Below the pieces are notes generated by a model that saw nothing but the letters and a program-made list of their open reading frames with translations, was not told the origin of the DNA and did not search any database. A stretch of 64,000 nt of DNA, taken from contig NC_058338.1 of the NCBI RefSeq assembly GCF_905475395.1, positions 95,651,435 to 95,715,434 on the forward strand, read 5' to 3'. The position numbers and the translations under genes were made by a program. Of this stretch, positions 60,201 through 64,000 are shown one piece after another. Each line of letters starts with the position of its first letter. Positions within the stretch are counted from its first letter, which is position 1. The stretch comes from Chrysoperla carnea. Taxonomy: Eukaryota; Arthropoda; Insecta; Neuroptera; Chrysopidae.

Positions 60201-62518
60201 CTTATCTACTTATTACCAAATTTTCAGGACAATCGGAGTTATAGGAAAGAATTTGGAGTTTTATTCCTCGTTTACTGGAGTATAATGTGTATTTTTCGTT
60301 TTATAACAATTAAAAATTATTGTTTGTTTCCCAATTTTTCTAGATATTGAAGAAATGAGAACCGCATTTAATCAAAAAGTACATGAAATGTCCGTTAAAG
60401 TTTCCAATCATTTATTATCGGATGAAATGTACGCACGTTTAATACGTGAAGTTGAAGAGAGCGAAGCAAAAGAAAAAAAATTATTGGGTGATCAACGACG
60501 TTTGGCACGCTATGAAATCATCGTACACGATAATAATCGTAAACGATTAGCTATTCGTCGCGAACAACCATCGGATCCAATCAAATATTATGTACCAAAA
60601 AGTGAACTATTCGATTTGATACGTAACGCACATGTACAAAATAATCATGGCGGTCGATGTCGCATTGAAAGTGTTTTACGCTCCAAATATAAAGATATAT
60701 CACGTGATCTGATTGTATATTACTTAAAGTTATGTACAGTGTGTAGGAATCGTAAAAATACGGTTAGTGAACGACAACAAATCAAAAGGGAAGAAGAAAA
60801 AGAGAAACCGAAAGGTAAGTTACACGCGTATTCACTCTAAAACAGAAGGTGGAGGGGGGGGCGAAACTCACATGGATAGTGGGCCTCTTAAATACCAGCG
60901 TCTAAATTCAAAATGAATGAAATGTAGTGGCTGCTACAGCAGACGCTCTCTAATGGTGTAAATGTTGTTTGAAATGTCATTTAAATAATAAATTATATTA
61001 TTTAAAATTATTTTATTTTTGGTTTCATTTTACGAGTACCTCGAAAATTCAACTCATTTTCGTAAATAAAGTAGAGAAAATGTTTAAATTAAAAGTTATT
61101 CTTTATAAAACAGGGAACAACTTTTATTCTAGTCGCCTATTTTTATACTCTGTATATATGTAATATATATCAAGGTACCCTGTATATATGTAATATATAT
61201 CAAGGTATATTAAGTTTAGTCCCAAGTTTGTAACGTTAAAAAATATTAATGCTACGAACAAAAGTTTGGTATAAGTGTTCATAAATTCACCTAATTAGTC
61301 CATTTACGATTGTCTGTTCGTCTGTGTCAACACGATAACTCAAAAATGAAAAAAGATATCAAGCTGAATTTTTATAGTGTGCTCAGGACATAAAAAGCGA
61401 GGTCGAGTTCGTAAATGAGCAAGTAAGTCAATTGGGTCTTGGTTTCGTAGGACCCATCTTGTAAACCGTTATAGATGCAAAAGTTTAAATGTAAAAAATG
61501 TTTCTTATAAAAAAATAAACAACTTTCGTTTGAAACATTTTTTCCTAAACATCTCTGTTTATCCGTGAGAGCGCAAATTATATAGTATGTATTATATGAG
61601 AATATCGGTAATGTGTCTGTGGCTATCTAAGAGTGGCTATCTTTCTTTACTTATGACGTAAGCAAATAAACGAATGCGTAATCAACACTGTCTGTACATG
61701 ATATTTCAATAATTAATTCAGTCAATTTTTTGTTTTTTTAAACCAGTCAACAATTAGAAAAAACTTTTTGAATTATAGTTAAAGTTTTTTTTTGATGGCG
61801 GCCTGACAAACCCCCTCTCCACTCACATTGCTTAATTCTTCATGTGAGTAGATTGACAATCATTCTAAAATCAGGTTCCTGATGATACTGGACGATATCA
61901 CACCGTCTGTATTTCTTTGGAATATCTGTCCATTAATTCTGAAATCAGTTCAAACTTGAGAAAACGGTACATCTTTGGCAGTCTATTGGTACAAAAAAAA
62001 ACCAGCTTTTAGCACGCGTGATAAGGTTACGGTTGAGAACGAGGTGCTGGATAACACCTATGAAAATATTCCTAAAATAACTCACTAAAATTAGGCTAAA
62101 ACTAAGAAAAAATTTAATAATGATTTTTTGTTAACTTCGAGTTGCGACATAGTTATTGAAATAAATACCACGATACTCGAAATAAAATTGTATATTAAGA
62201 AATTCTATTTAAAAATATAAAAAAACATACAACAGCAAACATCGTCAGTAGCTAAATTTATTCATATAACACATTACAAGCATTTCAATAACTTCGAAAA
62301 TATTTATTTAATTTTTCAGTAATTACACCACCTCAACGAAAATTAAAATGTCACGAATGTAACGAAATGTTTTATACATCAAATGAGTATACGGATCATT
62401 TTGAAAGTGTTCATCAGAAATCCGTCGAATTTATGTGCTACGAGTGTAATAGAATTTATAATAATCATATTTCATATTTGAATCATCTTAATAGTCATAA
62501 AAATAAATTTCGATTTAG
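57203..62518 (+). CDS. ZAD / H2C2 integrase-type zinc-binding / C2H2 fusion protein, copy 3, exons 1-5 (3' part outside window)
   Basis: Exons 57203-57539, 57618-57706, 57863-57923, 60344-60814 and 62320-62518 follow the exon plan and phases of the two upstream copies. ZAD cysteines C7/C10 and C53/C56; acidic linker (GDDYEPEPKVKRE); H2C2 domain about residues 163-319 with H259, H264, C293, C296; then the first two C2H2 fingers. The remaining fingers (exons 6-9 in the paralogues) are not found by 64000 and are presumed to lie to the right: intron 5 is 1.3-1.9 kb in the other copies and 1.48 kb of it is seen here. This is the most divergent of the three (for example AHVQNNHGG against AHLQLNHGG). 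The gene is cut by the window edge; nothing suggests it is broken. Confidence 0.85.
58078..58674. mobile_element. ~600-bp TIR element in intron 3 of copy 3
   Basis: GGGATGTAGTATAA left and TTATACTCCATCCC right; inner TGTGCCTACTTTTGATTGGT and ACCAATAGAAAGTAGGCACA also pair. Confidence 0.7.
59465..59580. repeat. Fragment of the CACGGGTCGAGCTAGTTA repeat
   Basis: Third, shorter copy of the family at 27490-27880 and 41880-42215. Confidence 0.55.
59622..60292. mobile_element. ~670-bp foldback element in intron 3 of copy 3
   Basis: Almost completely palindromic around 59963: ATCCAGTAAACAAGG left and CCTCGTTTACTGGAG right; CTAAGCAAAAAGTGTCA and TGACACTTTTTGCTTAG inside. Confidence 0.75.
61141..61737 (+). 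repeat. 550-bp dispersed repeat, copy 10
   Basis: Plus-oriented diverged copy in intron 4 of ZAD-H2C2 copy 3; its first ~37 bp are duplicated in tandem (CTGTATATATGTAATATATA twice). Confidence 0.75.
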
Positions 62519-62689
62519 GTACGAAAACACATGTATTCGATTTGGAACATACAGGGTGGATCAATCTATAATGGCTAATAGCTCATTTTGTAGTTAAGCA
62601 ATCAATAAATAACTGATGAGGGGACATCATGTTACGACATCAAATTGGATCTAGTTCTCTTGGTTGCTTTAATAGTCAATTTAGATCCT

Positions 62690-62975
62690 AAAAAGTAAGG
62701 GATACGATAACACTTTAAATTAGAAAGATGATTCTCATAAAAAAAACTAATATTTTTTTCAAGAACCGTCAAAACTACAGAAAAATGCTTAAGTTAAAAG
62801 TTTAACCTAAAATTCTAGTTTCAAAGTCATTTCTGACCTTCATCTTGATGATCTTGATGACACTTCCTCCGAAAATCAGCGATTTTCGAAAAAATGTTTT
62901 AAATAAAAAATGTTAATTTTATTATGAGGATCAACTTTATAATTTAAAGTGTTCTTCTATCTCTTACCTTTTAAG
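62690..62975. repeat. Imperfect inverted repeat in intron 5 of copy 3
   Basis: AACACTTTAAATTAGAAAG near 62708 pairs with CTTTATAATTTAAAGTGTT near 62935. Sequence 62520-64000 otherwise shows only AT-rich intron and repeat scraps. Confidence 0.5.
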
Positions 62976-63782
62976 AGGTTATATCCAGTTGCGAGTTCAA
63001 AAACACGTATTTTTTGTGAAGTTTTTATTTTGCATGAATATATATATAGGACATTTCTTTAATTTTAAGATCCCGAAGTCCGATTTCAAAAATTTGATAT
63101 GATACTGCTCCTGTAGGCAATCTACTGGAAGTCCGGCGATGAGCATCATATCTCTGGTTTGGATTATCTAAAATGAAAAAATCCAGAATATTTCTTTAGC
63201 TGATAGATGAGCACAAGTATTAATCGAAGGAATAACTTCCGTTTTTAAAGTGGTGTAAAATAAATAATTTTCAGAAATCTTATTTCTTCTATTAATACTT
63301 GGGGAAAATATCTAAGAAGATTGTGTAAAAATTCGAAACCGATCGGTTGAGCCGTTTTGGAGAAATCTTGCTCATCGACTTTGAAAACGTTGTTTCGAGA
63401 AAAACGCATTTATAGTTTCATAAGACGTTTACACTCAGTTAATTATTATTATTATTCATTTTGTTAAAATATATCCTTAATATATATTCTTAAAATATTA
63501 AATATATAATTAGCTAATTAATAATTTTATAATCTAGCTAAATATTTTTATTGTGGGTCCTTAAGGGGATATATTTTAACAAAATGCATAATACAGCCCA
63601 CAGAAATGCTCATCTTAATTTGGATTATTATTATTATTATTTTATTTATTTATTTATTTTTTTTGATCCGTTTATCTTCGTAAATATTTCTCGGATCAAC
63701 TTGAAATTTTTATAGAATATAACCCCTTAAGATCTCAATTGACTATTAAAGCAATTCGGAGAACTACTCTGCCGGAAAAAAT

Positions 63783-64000
63783 ATTTGATGAAAAAATAAG
63801 TCTTAATAAGTCTAAGAATCTGAAAAAGTCGTAGGAATAACTCTGAATTTAATAACGTTTTTGGACTAGTCTAATTCAGAGTTATTCAGGCTAATCCAAA
63901 AACGTTGAGAAATTCAGAGTTCATAAGACTCTTTCAGAGTTTCTAAGATCTTTTCAGAGTTTTCTAAGACTTATTCTTTCTTTAAATATTTTTTTCATCA
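63783..64000. mobile_element. Palindromic MITE, second copy, at the right window edge
   Basis: TGATGAAAAAATAAGTCTTA at the left pairs with TTTTTTCATCA at the edge; the core ACGTTTTTGGACTAGTCTAA matches 28379-28669. Confidence 0.6.

Overview
The window looks like nuclear DNA from an insect. It is very AT-rich, its genes have GT-AG introns, and several carry the arthropod-type ZAD domain (zinc-finger-associated domain, four cysteines) joined to C2H2 zinc fingers. Introns and spacers are crowded with inverted-repeat elements, LINE scraps and one mariner remnant. The order cannot be fixed from the sequence; I see nothing bacterial.

All recognisable genes are zinc-finger genes, of three kinds. 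(1) About 5.4-18.7 kb, plus strand: a ZAD exon and a short acidic exon, followed by three long zinc-finger exons (9247-10654, 12176-13808, 17410-18733). All three have a splice acceptor in the same phase and none has a usable start codon of its own, so I read them as alternative 3' terminal exons sharing one ZAD promoter. (2) Three tandem plus-strand paralogues (20.9-29.5 kb, 45.1-54.9 kb, and 57.2 kb to beyond the right edge) share a nine-exon plan: ZAD, acidic linker, a transposase-derived H2C2 integrase-type zinc-binding domain (the family seen in KRBA2 and Ginger-like transposons), then ten C2H2 fingers. All splice junctions keep frame and phase. The H2C2 domain occupies one symmetric phase 1-1 exon in every copy. 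(3) Three essentially single-exon poly-C2H2 genes (2.8-3.9 kb minus, 33.1-34.9 kb minus, about 40.0-41.2 kb plus) share a short N-terminal motif ending in EQ-x-L-x-x-E-[LI] and look like a separate, recently expanded family.

The three ZAD-H2C2 genes also share a 26-nt palindrome (GAAC, 18 nt, GTTC) 170-183 nt before the ATG and a TTTTGACAATTAAA block about 100 nt before it. The alternative-exon gene has its own perfect 12-bp inverted repeat in a similar place. Since ZAD domains dimerise, these are candidate dimer-binding or autoregulatory sites. That is inference.

The rest is repeats: at least ten copies of a roughly 550-bp dispersed family, many long foldback/MITE elements (several inside introns), a possible 9.9-kb structure with inverted satellite arms enclosing the 40-kb gene, LINE 3' fragments with RNase H or zinc-knuckle remnants, and several tandem arrays. 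The strongest candidates for something undescribed are the ZAD/H2C2/C2H2 fusion family with its shared palindrome and the ZAD hub with three swappable finger cassettes.
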